From assembly GCF_047663525.1 (NCBI RefSeq), contig NC_092612.1, positions 5,427,501 through 5,491,500 on the forward strand: a stretch of DNA of 64,000 bases. Direction: 5' to 3'. The translations under genes and the position numbers were made by a program. The notes below the pieces were generated by a model that saw nothing but the letters and a program-made list of their open reading frames with translations, was not told the origin of the DNA and searched no databases. Position 1 is the stretch's first letter, and each line of letters starts with the position of its first letter. The stretch is from Anas platyrhynchos. Its lineage: Eukaryota > Chordata > Aves > Anseriformes > Anatidae. Positions 35,665 to 46,313 of this stretch are shown here, piece by piece.

Positions 35665-36251
35665 TGTCCTGGTTTCAGTTAGAACAGAATTAATTTTCTT
35701 CCTAGTAGCTGGTGGAATGCTGTGTTTTGGCTTAGGATGAGAAGAGTGTTGATAACACCCCGATGTTTTAATTGTTGCAGAGCAGTGCTTATACTAAGCC
35801 AAGGACATCTCAGCCTTTTGCTCTGTCCTGCCAACGGGCAGGCTGGGGGTGCAGTAAGAGCTGGGAGGGGACAGACCCCGGACAGGTGACCCAAACTAGC
35901 CAAAGGGGTATTCCATACCATCTGACGTCATGCTAAACAATATATAGGGGCGGCTAGCCGGGGGAGGGGGCCTGACTGCTCGGGGTGAGGCTGGGCATCG
36001 GTCAGTGAGTGGTGAGCAATTGCATTGTGCATCACTTGTTTGTACATATTATTATTATTTCCCTATTATCACCATTGTATTATTATTGTTATTATTATTT
36101 TGTTATTATTATTTTCCTGTCTTATTAAACTGTCTTTATCTCAACTCACGGGCTTCACTTTCCATTTCTCTCCCCCGTCCCAGAGAGGGAGGGGGGAGGG
36201 TGAGCGAACGGCTGCGTGGTGTTTAACTGCCGGCCGGGTTAAACCACGACA
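35665..36251 (+). mobile_element. 3' LTR of the ERV-L-like element
   Basis: 587 bp, same ends and layout as the 5' LTR. It differs by scattered substitutions (for example in the first 110 bp and around 36001-36120) and in the ATT repeat length. The 139 bp between pol and this LTR (35526-35664) hold no gene; a purine-rich GGAATAAGGGGTGGATAGA just before the LTR is the likely polypurine tract. Confidence 0.92.
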
Positions 36252-36895
36252 TTACTGCATGGGATCAATCATGCACGAGGAAGAGAGATTCCTTTTGAAG
36301 CTCCTGCTTAGAATAACAGTAGGCAGCGCTTCAGAAAGCCCAATGGATGTAGCTGTAGGGGGAAGGAGCTGAGCCTAAAGCCTTCCTGCCTCCAGCAGCG
36401 GCAAATCCTGAGCTCAGTTCCCACCAAGGTATCAAAACATGTAGTGAGCCAAGCTGAGTGTGGTCTGGTTGTAAGGTTAGCAATGAATATGGTCAACTGC
36501 TGTCCTGCCGGGCGGGCTACCCTCCTGGTGCTGCAACCACTGGGGACAACACGGTGCCAGTTCCACAGAGATCCTGACCAGCGTCAAGGCGCTTGACCTG
36601 GTCTGCATGAAGGCAATTTCACATCACGAAAAGCAAAGATTTCCTCCAGTGACTCCCGAGCCAGCTCTCAGGTTCTCCTCTGCACCAGCGCTAAGACTTT
36701 TAATCCTCAGCCTGGCAGGTGTTGACAAACTTTGTAATCCTCGTCATTTAAAAAGAAGAGGGGAAAAAAATGCTGTTTCTTCTTATGGAATTAAAGCCAA
36801 TGTGTAAAGAAATCCCCATTAATAGGGCAAATAATAAAACAGAGGGTTAACTCCGGCAGGGTGTCAGGTGGCTGCTGCTTACAGAAACAAGGTGG
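36252..36895. other. Non-repetitive spacer between two retroviruses
   Basis: About 640 bp with ordinary composition. Short frames (for example 36607-36807) lack recognisable motifs. I see no gene, no satellite and no retroviral coding sequence. It is probably host sequence, unrelated to the satellite on the other side of the ERV-L-like element. Confidence 0.5.
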
Positions 36896-36899
36896 ATAC
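36896..36899. repeat. Target-site duplication of the class I ERV, left copy
   Basis: ATAC before the LTR, matched by ATAC at 44966-44969. Four bases is the usual length for gammaretroviral integrase. Confidence 0.8.
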
Positions 36900-37465
36900 T
36901 GATTAAGGAGGTATTGGGGAGGCATTGGGGAGGCAAGGACAATCCCCAGACAAGGACTGTATATCTCGAAACAAGACACTGGAACTCATGATAAGGAAGC
37001 GGCAGACGGACAGAGAAACAAACGTAAGGACTATAAATCTCAAAATTGGACATTGGAATTCATTATAAAGATACAACAAACGGAAGAATTGGCAACAACC
37101 AGCTCTCGCAATTAAGAAACGTGCCAATTCAGCAGATTCCTGACTGAAAGTACACTGTGAGGAAGACTCGGGGTCTTCCTCCCAAAGACCCCTGCCCACG
37201 TCCCAAAGACCCCTGCCCACAATTCTTGGGAGGCTCTACGCAGGCGCAAGGTGCCAAAAGGCTAATTAGCATGAGAAGCGAGGGAAGGCGGGGATAGGTA
37301 ATGCATATGTATAGGCGCTTGTAGAATATTGAGAGATTGATTGTATAAATTCAAGACTGCTTTCCGCTTTGGATATGCACGATAGGTGGAGAGATCCCCC
37401 GTGCATCCAGCGCTGCAATAAAGAATATACCACTTAAAGGAATTTCAGCTTCGATCTTTGAATCA
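36900..37465 (+). mobile_element. 5' LTR of the class I ERV
   Basis: 566 bp, with ends TGATT...AATCA as an inverted repeat. TATAAAT at 37344-37350 and AATAAA at 37417-37422. I count five substitutions against the 3' LTR (about 0.9%). Confidence 0.92.
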
Positions 37466-37468
37466 ATC

Positions 37469-37486
37469 TGGCACCCCAGATGGGAC
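37469..37486 (+). promoter_or_regulatory. Primer-binding site, tRNA not assigned
   Basis: TGGCACCCCAGATGGGAC starts three bases after the LTR, with the required TGG. It does not exactly match the tRNA 3' ends I can recall, so no amino acid is given. Confidence 0.6.
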
Positions 37487-38231
37487 TACCTCTCTGCCGG
37501 ACCGCAGGACCCGCTGGGGACAGGACTCCCTAGGGTACCCCCGGGATTTCCCGGAGGGACTCCTCGACTCACCGGATCACTGCGGAGGCAGACAAGGACC
37601 CCATCATTGTAAGTGAGTATATTCTTTATTCTGGTTTGGTTTTCTGGTAGACCGGTCATCTGGGACTGTCCAGTAAGTCGGAAGGTGACTTCTGCAGGAC
37701 AGTATTTGGTATATACTTTGTGGTTAGTACCACAAGTATATCTGGGGACCTTGAGGTCCATCTGTATCTGGAACTGTCTGTAAGTCGGAAGGTGATCTTC
37801 TGCGAGGCAGTGTTTGGTATATACTTTGTGGTAAGCACCATAAGTATATTTGGGGACCTTAAGGAAAGAGCTCGCTTTAAGGTCCATCTGGAATTGTGTT
37901 GTTTATTTCGGTTTTCTGACTCATGGAGTATGGTATTTAACTCTGGTTATTGTTACTGTGATTTTGGCTATTTTTCTGGTGGTAATAGTAGGTTCGTGGC
38001 ATTGTTATAAGAAAGATATCGTTATGGTGTTACACAGTTCGGTTTTCTGACTTATCGCATGTGGAATTTGACTCTGACTATTGTTATTGTGATTTTAGCA
38101 ATATTGCTGGTAATAGTAGCTTTGTGACATCGCTACTGAAAGATATTGCGTGCCTGTAATTTTGTGAGTGATACGTTTTTGTGATACGCTTTTGTAAGTA
38201 ACACGTGTATTCTGAAAGTGTAAACTGGAAA
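37487..38231 (+). other. Leader of the class I ERV with internal duplication
   Basis: Untranslated leader of about 745 bp. A segment of about 110 bp (37655-37760, containing GTAAGTCGGAAGGTGA and TTTGGTATATACTTTGTGGT) is repeated at about 37775-37880; another pair (GGTTTTCTGACT...TGG(A/T)ATTT...TTGTTA) lies at about 37910 and 38041. A packaging signal would lie here but cannot be recognised from sequence alone. Confidence 0.55.
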
Positions 38232-39280
38232 ATGGGGGGGCGAGTAAGCAGTGAAATTCCTAAGAAAAGTGCGTTAGGATGTGTTTTGAGTCACTGGAAG
38301 GATATTGGAGGATCTGCCGGTGGAAGTGTGAACAGGAAAACATTGATAAAATATTGTAATCAATGGTGGCCGCTTTATAAGCTGGAATGTGGAGAAAAGT
38401 GGCCCCTAAATGGAACTTTAAACTCTAATGTTTTGCTACAGTTAATGTTGGTTTTGAGAAGGAGAATAGGATGAAATGTTGTATACTGATGTTGTTTCAG
38501 CATCTTGGTGGGAAAAGGTACGGAATTAAGTTGGCCCCTGACTGAGCCTTTGATGTTGGCATTAGAGAAGTAGAGGCTGGAGAAAGATAAAGGAAGTGTT
38601 AAAAGGGTTGTTGAAAGTGTTAAAGGTGTTTGAAGTTGAATGAGCAGGGAAAGAGGATGTAGGAATGTTAATAGTTCTGCCTCTGCTCTAGGCAGAGATC
38701 TTAAAATCATGGGTGTTAGCCCTTCGGGGCAAATGGATCATGATGGGTCCGAGAGAGAGTTGTTATGGAAACAGAAAAACAGTTAACTCTTAAAACAACC
38801 TGAGTTCATGTGCGAGCTCAGATTACCGATGGGACCGCTCAGGGAACTGTGGACAACTGCATTCCCCTGATCGACCCCACTGAGACCCTAATCATCCCTA
38901 AAATTATGAACGGCTAAGTAAATACTAAAATCTGGATGAATTGGGAATTGAGAATATGCTTCCAACAAGGTCTAAAAGAAACCCCTATGGAATTTTTGGA
39001 CCAACTCTGAAATGTAATGAAAATAAATAAATAAATAAATAAAACAAAACGGTTTGGACCTGGCTTCGGAGGACAAATTGACTAGCCTTTTTCTAGGGTA
39101 ATCATTGGTCCCTGATTTCAACAGGAATAACGGGGACCTGGGGAATCTACCCTAGCGGATCCTCCACTGATTATAATGAAGCTAGGGGAGGAATGGAAGT
39201 GAAATTTCTTATTGATATGGGGCAACGTATTCAGTTCTAAATCAAGCATTAATGCCTTCACAGAATTATTATATTAGGGT
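38232..39280 (+). pseudogene. gag and start of protease of the class I ERV, degenerate
   Basis: ATG at 38232 opens Met-Gly-Gly-Arg (a myristoylation-type start) and a matrix-like domain with a W-P-L-Y-K-L-E-C-G stretch, until a stop at 38474. Later text is shifted. At about 38965-39008 a capsid major-homology-like trace is readable (Lys-Glu-Thr-Pro-Met-Glu-Phe-Leu). An AAAT microsatellite follows at 39021-39044, and most of the late capsid and nucleocapsid is missing. At about 39200-39230 protease starts with Asp-Met-Gly in place of Asp-Thr/Ser-Gly, and a frameshift follows at once. Non-functional. Confidence 0.8.
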
Positions 39281-39283
39281 AAA

Positions 39284-39288
39284 AGGTG
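39284..39288. repeat. Target-site duplication of the solo LTR (pair 39843-39847)
   Basis: AGGTG on both sides of the solo LTR, confirming an independent insertion into the class I ERV. Confidence 0.82.
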
Positions 39289-39842
39289 TGTTGTGGTTTA
39301 ACCCGGCTGGCAGCTAAACACCACGCAGCCGTTCGCTCACCCTCCCCCCTCCCTCTCTGAGACGGGGGAGAGAAATGGAAAGTGAAGCCCGTGAGTTGAG
39401 ATAAAGACAGTTTAATAAGACAAAATAATAATAATAATAATAATAATAGTAATAATACAATGATGATAATAGTACCACTACTAATAATATGTACAAACAA
39501 GTGATGCACAATGCAATTGCTTACCACCTGCTGACCGATGCCCAGCCTAACCCCGAGCAGTCAGGCCCCCTCCCCCCGGCTAGCCGCCCCTATATATTGT
39601 TTAGCATGACGTCAGATGGTATGGAATACCCCTTTGGCTAGTTTGGGTCACCTGTCCGGGGTCTGTCCCCTCCCAGCTCTTACTGCACCCCCAGCCTGCC
39701 TGTTGGCAGGACAGAGCAAGAAGCTGAGATGTCCTTGGCTTGGTATAAGCACTGCTCTGCAACAATTAAAACATCGGGGTGTTATCAGCACTCTTCTCAT
39801 CCTAAGAAAAAAATTAACTCTATTCTAACTGAAACCAGGACA
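39289..39842 (-). mobile_element. Solo LTR of the ERV-L-like family, nested
   Basis: 554 bp, minus-strand copy of the LTR seen at 29146 and 35665, with CRE, TATA and ATT repeat inverted. Ends TGTTGTGG...CCAGGACA. No internal sequence: a provirus inserted in the protease of the class I ERV and later recombined between its LTRs. The protease and pol sequence resumes at 39848. Confidence 0.93.
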
Positions 39843-42800
39843 AGGTGTAACCGAAAAGGCTTATTTTTGTGAACCTTTGAAGTACAAGTTAGGGAAACAA
39901 TGGGGCATACACAGATTTTTATATACGCCTAACTCTTCATGGGCACTCTTAGGTAGAGATTTATTAGAGCAATTAGGAGCAGAAATTGTCGTTGAAAAAG
40001 GGAAAATGAAGTTAAGAATAGGAGAAGAACATCTAACAAATGTGTTAAGCTTGGCACTCATACAAACTGACCCTAAAAGTGAAATACCTTTAGAGATCAC
40101 AGATCAATATGTCCAGGAGTTTGGGCTACCGAAGTCCCTGGAAGAGCAAAAAAATGTGACCTTAATAATTATTAAATTAAAGCCAGGAGAGAAACCCGTT
40201 AAGGTTAAGTAATATCCTTTGAGGATAGAAGATAGGAAAGGAATTAAAGAGATAATTGATAAATTTTTACAGTATGGATTATTGATTGAATGTGAATCAG
40301 AATACAATACACCCATATTGCCAATTAAAAAGGCAGATGAAAAAAGCTATAGGTTAGTTCAGGATTTGAGGGCCATAAGTAAAATCACTGAGGATATACA
40401 TCCAGTAGTGGCAAACCCTTATACTTTGCCGACTAAATTAAAGAATAGTCAAGTCTGGTTTACCGTACTGGATTTAAAAGACGCCTTCTTCTGCCTAGGC
40501 TTAGCCACAGAAAGCCAAAACCTATTTGCCTTTGAATGGGAAAATCCCAATTCAGGCAGAAAGACACAGCTTACGTGGACATCAAGGATTCAAGAATAGC
40601 CCCACTATTTTTGGAAACCAATTAGCAAGGGAACTCGAAACATGGATGCCTCTGGACACTGAAGATGCTTTGTTACAATATGTAGATGATCTCTTAATAG
40701 CTACCGAGACTAAAGGGAGCTGTATTCAATGGACTATAAGTTTTCTTAATTTTCTGGGTTTAAAATGGATATCAAGTCTCTTGACAGAAAGTCCAGCTGG
40801 CTCAACAAAGTGTGACCTATCTGGGATTTGAAATTTCGGGAGGACAACGAGAACTAGGAACTGAACATAAGGAAGTCATTTGCCGGACTCCAGAACCTCA
40901 AACGGTAAAGGAGCTACAAACCTTTTTAGGAATGACAGGTTGGTGTCGCCTTTGGATTTATAATTATGGACGATTGGTAAAGCCTCTATATGAATTGATA
41001 AAGAGTAATCAGTCAAAGTTAGTCTGGACTGGAGAAGCACGAAACGCCTTTAAAAAAACTTAAACAAGAATTGATGCAAGCTCCAGCTTTGGGATTACCG
41101 GATCTCTCGAAACCCTTTTGGTTGTTTTCTCATGAGAGACAAGGGATAGCTTTGGGAGTACTAGCACAAAGATTGGGTCCCTATAAACGAGCAGTAGCTT
41201 ACTTCTCTAAACAATTAGATGAAGTAAGTAAAGGATGGCCCGGATGCCTTCGAGCTGTTGCAGCTGTTGTTATCAATATACAAGAAGCTCGGAAGTTTAC
41301 AATGGGACAGAAAATGACAGTGTTAGTCTCCCATACGGTCTCAACAGTTTTGGAACAAAAAGGAAATCATTGGCTTTCACCACAAAGATTTTTAAAATAT
41401 CAAGCAATATTAGCAGAACAAGATGATGTGGAAATTGTGGTCACTAACGTCGTAAATCCAGCTTCTTTCCTTAGCGGAACTCTGGATGAACCTATAACTC
41501 ATGATTGTATAGAAACAATAGAGACTGTGTATTCTAGTCGACCCGATCTTAAGGAAGAACCTTTAGAAGATGCTGACGAATCTTGGTATACTGATGGGAG
41601 CAGCTTTGTGAAACAAGGACAACGTAAGGCAGGGTACGCCATTACAACCACTCAACAGGTAATCAAGTCCAAACCATTACCCCCTGGGACGTCCACCCAG
41701 AAAGCAGAGATAAATTGCTCTTACACAAGCACTGGAACTAGCAGCAGGAAGGAAAATAAGTATTTGGACAGACTCTAAATATGCATTCGGCGTGGTACAT
41801 GCTCATGGAGCGATATGGAAAGAACGTGGATTGCTGACTGCTCAGGGAAAACAAAAAGAAAACATGCTGAAGAAATTTTAAAATTGTTACAGGCTGTAAA
41901 ACAATCAGAAAAGGTAGCTATGATGCATTATCAAGGACACCAAAAGGGAAACGCTGATTTTGAAATTGGAAATCGATTGGCAGATCAGGAGGCTAAACAG
42001 GCAGCTGAAATAACTGAGGTGAAGGCATTGTCTTTAATACCAGACGGTAAAATCCAAACTATATATATGAACCAAAAAGCCAAATTATACAAAAGAAGAC
42101 TTAAAATTAATTGAAGATTTGAAAGGTAAAATGAAACCAGATAGATGAGTATATTTAAAAGATAACTGTGTAATAATACCCTCTAATTTGATATGGCCCA
42201 TACTTCTTACAGAACACAATAAAACACATCGGGGAGCTGACACATTGCATAAGAGCCTGAGTCAGACATTAGTGGAACAAAATTTATATACAACAATAAA
42301 ACAAGTAACTCAACAATGTAGCATTTGCTTACACAATAACCCCAATACCAAGAATAGAATAAAATTTGGAATAATCAGTAAAGGAAATTATTCGGGGCAA
42401 CTGTGGCAAATTGATTTTTCAGAACTCCCTAGAAAAGGGGGGTATTGTTATTTACTGGTTCTGACTGACATGATTTCAGGAAGGCCTGAAGCCTTTCCCT
42501 GTCGAACAAACAAAGCAAGAAGAAGTGGTTAAAGTCTTGTTAAATGAAATAATACCATGCTTTGGGATTCTAGTAGCAATGTCTTCTGAGAGAGGTTCAC
42601 ATTTTTGTGTGCAAGTGGTACAACAGATAAGTAAGATTCTAAAGATATTCTAAAGACAACTGCATACTCTTTATAGACCGCAGGCAAGTGGACAGGTAGA
42701 AAAAATGAAACATTTAATTAAACACTAAAATCGGACAAGAATCTAATTTGTCATGACCTCAATCCCTCCCTTTAGCATTACTTAGAATTTGAGTTAAACC

Positions 42801-43227
42801 TAGAATATAAGGGAATTTGAGTCCCTTTGAAATCTTGTATGGAAGGCCGTATCCATTTCTATTTAGTGGAGAGGATCGAACGCAGTTAGGATTAGAATAT
42901 TTATATGCATATATAACTGAACTTCAGAAATAATTAAATAAAGTACATAAATTTGTTCTCAGGACCTGGGCTAGACGGTTGGATCAACCAATCCACCCTT
43001 TTAAGCTCAGGGATTATATATATAAAGACTTTTTCAGGACAACCCCTAGAGGAAAAACGGAAGGAAAGTGGACGGGACCATACCAGGTATTACTGACAAC
43101 ACACACCGCCATTAAGATTAAGGAGCAAGCAGCTTGGATCCACGATTCAAGGGTGAAGAAGGCCCTGGCGAGGATATGGACCACCACTCCAATTGGACCA
43201 ACAAAATTATGGTTTTCCAGATCCTAA
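39843..43227 (+). pseudogene. pol of the class I ERV, multiply broken
   Basis: The end of protease (Leu-Leu-Gly-Arg-Asp-Leu-Leu, about 39948) runs into reverse transcriptase. A TAA lies at 40210-40212; frameshifts near 40560-40600, 40735-40815, 41055-41070 and 41710 break the domain. RT palm YVDD is at 40679-40690. RNase H starts at about 41580 (YTDGSS). Integrase: zinc domain and first Asp (WQIDFS) at 42188-42532, then broken. At about 42588 the second catalytic Asp reads Glu (SERGSHF). The Glu of the triad is readable at about 42700. The last frame (42961-43227) is the GPY/F-type C-terminal domain, overlapping the start of env in another frame, as in gammaretroviruses. No active enzyme is possible. 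Confidence 0.9.
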
Positions 43228-44279
43228 TGATTGCAGGGGTGTGGTTCTCAGATTCGGGGTGGGCAGTTTGGGACGAGAACTTACACCTGACCTTAATACA
43301 AACTGTATCTCAAGTGATTAATAAGACGAACTGTTGGGTATGCACCCATCTGCCACAGCATGGGAATAAGGGTGTATCGTTAATCAGGATTCCCTTGCCT
43401 GCAAACTTACCTTGGACTAATTTGTGGGAAAACACATCTTGGGGTCAAAAATATGAAGAAGTTTTGGAACTAGAAGTTAGTAGCTTCGTGCCATTGGAAT
43501 CTTACTATGTATGTGTACAAAGGTGTAACCCGCCTAAGGGTATGGGAAAACAGGATTGTATAAATACGGGTACTACTTATGTGGGAAATCAGACATCTTG
43601 TAATCAAACGATTGATATTAGTACAACTAGCAGTTGGGCAAATTCAACCAGCTGGACGGTTCCAGAAGGAAAAGGGTGGTATTGGTTATGCAATGATACA
43701 GCCCGTAAGGTCTTGCCCGAGAATTGGAAGGGAACTTGCACTCTTGGAGCAGTAGTCCCCAATTTGACCATACATGATGTAGCGCCTCGAGGTTCTTTGA
43801 GAAATCATATCCGGAGAATTAGACAAAAAATTAACAATCCATTGATAGAGAGACACACTGCTTTTCATAGTTTTGTTCGATGGTTTATCCCATGGTTAGG
43901 AGTGAGTGAATTGGAAAAGGCGATAGTTAATATTTCTGCAATTATAGAGAAGTTAGAAAACAAAACTCTGGATGCTATAAAGGCTCAACAAGAAGAGATA
44001 TCTAGTTTATCACAGGTAGTATTACAAAATCGGATGGCCCTAGACTTGTTACTGGCCGCTCAAGGGGGAGTCTGTACAGTAATAAATACAAGTTGTTGTA
44101 TGTATGTAGATCAGAGTGGAAGGATCTCTACCGACCTGGAAGAAATATGGAAGCAGACAAGGGTCCTACATGAGATCAGTAAAGATGATCTTTCATGGAG
44201 TTTTAGTGAAATATGGAATAAGTTAACCTCCTGGTTGCCCAATTTCCAATGTTTGAAACAAGTGTTCATTGCTCTATAA
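43176..44279 (+). pseudogene. env of the class I ERV, open but without anchor
   Basis: Open for 367 codons from the ATG at 43176 (alternative ATG 43209), starting with a hydrophobic signal-peptide-like segment. It carries a CWVC motif as in gammaretroviral surface subunits and many N-glycosylation signals. It is shorter than the usual 550-650 aa, so part of the surface subunit is lost, and no clear furin site is seen. The transmembrane subunit has the heptad region, an immunosuppressive-domain-like block and a CX6CC motif at about 44072-44100. The stop at 44277-44279 comes just before the hydrophobic anchor, which is readable in another frame in the next 75 bases; a small indel thus removes the anchor. 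Any product would be soluble. Confidence 0.88.
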
Positions 44280-44383
44280 CATTAGTAGTGTTAGGAATAT
44301 TTGTGTGCATGTTGTTTAGATGCCTGCTTTGTTTTGTTACTGTAAATAATGAAAGTATCTGATGCAAAAGAATTTGCATGGGA

Positions 44384-44399
44384 AAAGAAAAGGGGGGAT
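44384..44399 (+). promoter_or_regulatory. Polypurine tract of the class I ERV
   Basis: Purine run AAAAGAAAAGGGGGGA directly before the 3' LTR, the plus-strand primer site for reverse transcription. Confidence 0.8.
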
Positions 44400-44965
44400 T
44401 GATTAAGGAGGTATTGGGGAGGCATTGGGGAGGCAAGGACAATCCCCAGACAAGGACTGTATATCTCGAAAGAAGACACTGGAACTCATGATAAGGAAGC
44501 GGCAGACGGACAGAGAAACAAACGTAAGGACTATAAATCTCAAAATTGGGCATTGGAATTCATTATAAAGATACAACAAACGGAAGAATTGGCAACAACC
44601 AGCTCTCGCAATTAAGAAACGTGCCAATTCAGCAGATTCCTGACTGAAAGTACACTGTGAGGAAGACTCGGGGTCTTCCTCCCAAAGACCCCTGCCCACG
44701 TCCCAAAGACCCCTGCCCACAATTCTTGGGAGGCTCTACGCAGGCGCAAGGTGCCAAAAGGCTAATTAGCATGAGAAGCGAGGGAAGGCGGGGATAGGTA
44801 ATGCATATGTATAGGCGCTTGTAGAATATTGAGAGATTGATTGTATAAATTCAAGACTGCTTTCCGCCTTGGGTATGCACGATAGGTGGAGAGATCCCCC
44901 GTGCATCCAGCGCTGCAATAAAGAATATACCACTTAAAGGAATTTCGGCTTCGATCTTTGAATCA
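44400..44965 (+). mobile_element. 3' LTR of the class I ERV
   Basis: 566 bp, TATAAAT at 44844, AATAAA at 44917-44922, five substitutions from the 5' LTR. Followed by ATAC (44966-44969), the target duplication. Confidence 0.92.
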
Positions 44966-44969
44966 ATAC

Positions 44970-45359
44970 TTTATTATTATTTTTTTTTTATAAAGGCGGG
45001 AGGAGTTGTGGAGATGTGGGTAGTGCTTAGGTCCAGCAGGAAACTTGTGCATGTCAGTGGGACGCTAGAGACTGAGGAGGGGATGAATTTTTAACGCAGC
45101 CTGTCCACAGAGATATCACACCATTTGGGGACAGCCCAGTGGCCTCCATTTGAGCAAAGTGCCTGGAACTTGCAGAAAAGCGAGAGGGGCACACCTCCAG
45201 CAAGCCGCGGGGCAACCGCCTTACGGCTTACAAAATTAAATCAATCAATCCAAAAGAATAAGTTACAGCTCGTGTCTCAAACTCTGCAGCCTGCGCGTCT
45301 TCAGGGCTGCTCCCAGCTACTTTCTGAGGGACCCTTTGCAAACTCAGTTCCTAAAGCCC
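44970..45359. other. Flank between the class I ERV and the host promoter
   Basis: About 390 bp: a T-rich stretch at 44970-44993, then ordinary sequence. No gene or repeat recognised. It is the distal upstream region of the CpG-island promoter. Confidence 0.5.
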
Positions 45360-45730
45360 TGTCAGGGAGCCCCAGCGGCCGCCCCGCGCATGCGTCACAG
45401 CCTCGCCCCTCCCCTCCCCGCACTGTGGCAACGGCTCCTGCGCATTCAGCGGGGGCGTGCGCAGTGTGCGTAGCGCGCTGCGTGCGCGGCGTTCCTAGGG
45501 CGCGGCCGGTGCCCCGCCTGGAGCTGTTTGTTTGTGCCGCTGCGGCGGCGCGGCGCGGCACGGGAGCGGAGCGGAGCGGAGCGGAGCCCGGCCGGGCTCG
45601 GCGCTGCTGCGGTCGCCATGTTGAGGCGCAGCAAGGCCGAGGTGGAGCGCTGTGTCGCCTCCGTGCAGGCCTCTGCGGCTTCTCGGAGAGAGGTGAGCGA
45701 GGCCTCGCCGCTTCCCTTGGCCGGCGGGGG
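45360..45730 (+). promoter_or_regulatory. CpG island promoter of the RANBP2-like gene
   Basis: GC- and CpG-dense stretch with GCGCATGCGTC at about 45386 and several GCGCG runs, ending in exon 1. No TATA box. The GGAGC pentamers at about 45564-45585 sit in the likely 5' UTR. A broad housekeeping-type promoter is expected for a nucleoporin gene. Confidence 0.75.
45618..45692 (+). CDS. RANBP2: RANBP2 exon 1 (coding part)
   Basis: Encodes 25 residues beginning MLRRSKAEVERCVASVQ, closely matching the N-terminus of RANBP2/Nup358 (human starts MRRSKADVERYIASVQ). The ATG at 45618 sits in GTCGCCATG, an adequate Kozak context. A strong donor GTGAGC follows at 45693 in phase 0. RANBP2 is the giant nucleoporin of the cytoplasmic filaments of the nuclear pore; its N-terminus forms the TPR-like helical domain. 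This exon can join exon 2 (51974) or, in the same phase, the cyclophilin exon at 50394. Confidence 0.9.
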
Positions 45731-45741
45731 GGGAGGCGGAG

Positions 45742-45786
45742 GGGGTCCCGGTGGGGTCCCGGTGGGGTCCCGGTGGGGTCCCGGGT
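45742..45786. repeat. 11-bp GC-rich tandem repeat
   Basis: Four copies of GGGGTCCCGGT at the start of intron 1. Confidence 0.85.
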
Positions 45787-45835
45787 GGGGTGGGGGGCTA
45801 GGGGGGTGGCCGGCGTCGTGAGGGGAGGGTTGGGG

Positions 45836-45872
45836 CTGCCCCTGCCCCTGCCCCTGCCCCTGCCCCTGCCCC
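45836..45872. repeat. CCCCTG hexamer repeat
   Basis: About six tandem CTGCCC units in intron 1. Confidence 0.88.
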
Positions 45873-46292
45873 GCGGCGCCTCACGGACAGGAGGGGTTTT
45901 ATAGCAGGGCTTTCCTCGGGGCCGGAGCGAGGGAGAGGTACTTTCCTTCACAAACGAAGCACCGCGCCGCCTTCAAGTTTCAGTGTCCTTTCCGTGCGGC
46001 GCCGTGGAGGTTTCTGGCCGGCCGCTCGCTGAAGCGACAGCGCCGAGCGAGGGGGGCTGGGGGCGCACAGCTCCGCTCCCTGTCAGCCAGCGGGCCCGGG
46101 GGTGACAAACGCCACCCGTGCCCATTTTAGCTGGGAAACGCTCAGCCGCCTGATGCGATTCAGCGGGCCCTAATCCTGAAAGATCCCGGCCTGCCGCTCG
46201 GAGTTGCTTTGAAGCGGCGTGAATGTGCCCGAGCTAAGCGTGATCCGGTAGGGACTGCGTGCAGGGGCTGTGCCTTTGGTTGGTGCCTTTCC

Positions 46293-46313
46293 CAGCAGCA
46301 GCAGCAGCAGCAG
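46293..46313. repeat. CAG trinucleotide repeat, 7 units
   Basis: Short CAG run in intron 1, non-coding here. Confidence 0.88.

Larger units (their letters stand above)
29146..36251 (+). mobile_element. ERV-L-like endogenous retrovirus (gag-pol, no env)
   Basis: LTRs at 29146-29739 and 35665-36251, tRNA-Lys primer site, gag 29856-32339, pol in the same frame to 35525. There is no room for env (139 bp from the end of pol to the 3' LTR). The integrase and reverse transcriptase blocks and the lack of env fit class III ERV-L. The LTRs differ at roughly 15-25 positions plus microsatellite length, so it is clearly older than ERV-A. No target duplication: the 5' flank (CTAAGG, satellite) and 3' flank (TTACTG, non-satellite) do not match. 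The element therefore marks the exact satellite edge and probably took part in a rearrangement. Confidence 0.92.
36900..44965 (+). mobile_element. Class I (gamma-like) endogenous retrovirus
   Basis: LTRs 36900-37465 and 44400-44965 (566 bp, offset exactly 7,500). Order: LTR, primer site, matrix start, capsid trace, protease, RT (YVDD), RNase H, integrase with GPY-type C-terminus overlapping env, env with CX6CC, polypurine tract, LTR. The gamma-like type follows from the YVDD RT, pol-env overlap, CX6CC transmembrane subunit and 4-bp target duplication. Gag and pol carry many stops and frameshifts. A solo LTR of another family (39289-39842) is inserted in protease. Confidence 0.93.

Noticed and set aside
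29140..36257. Target-site duplication for the ERV-L-like element
   Set aside because: Flanks CTAAGG and TTACTG do not match at 4, 5 or 6 bases.
45125..45951. Long frames over the CpG island (259 aa plus strand, 216 aa minus strand)
   Set aside because: GC-rich sequence lacks stops by chance. The frames do not agree with the RANBP2 exon 1 frame and splice donor.
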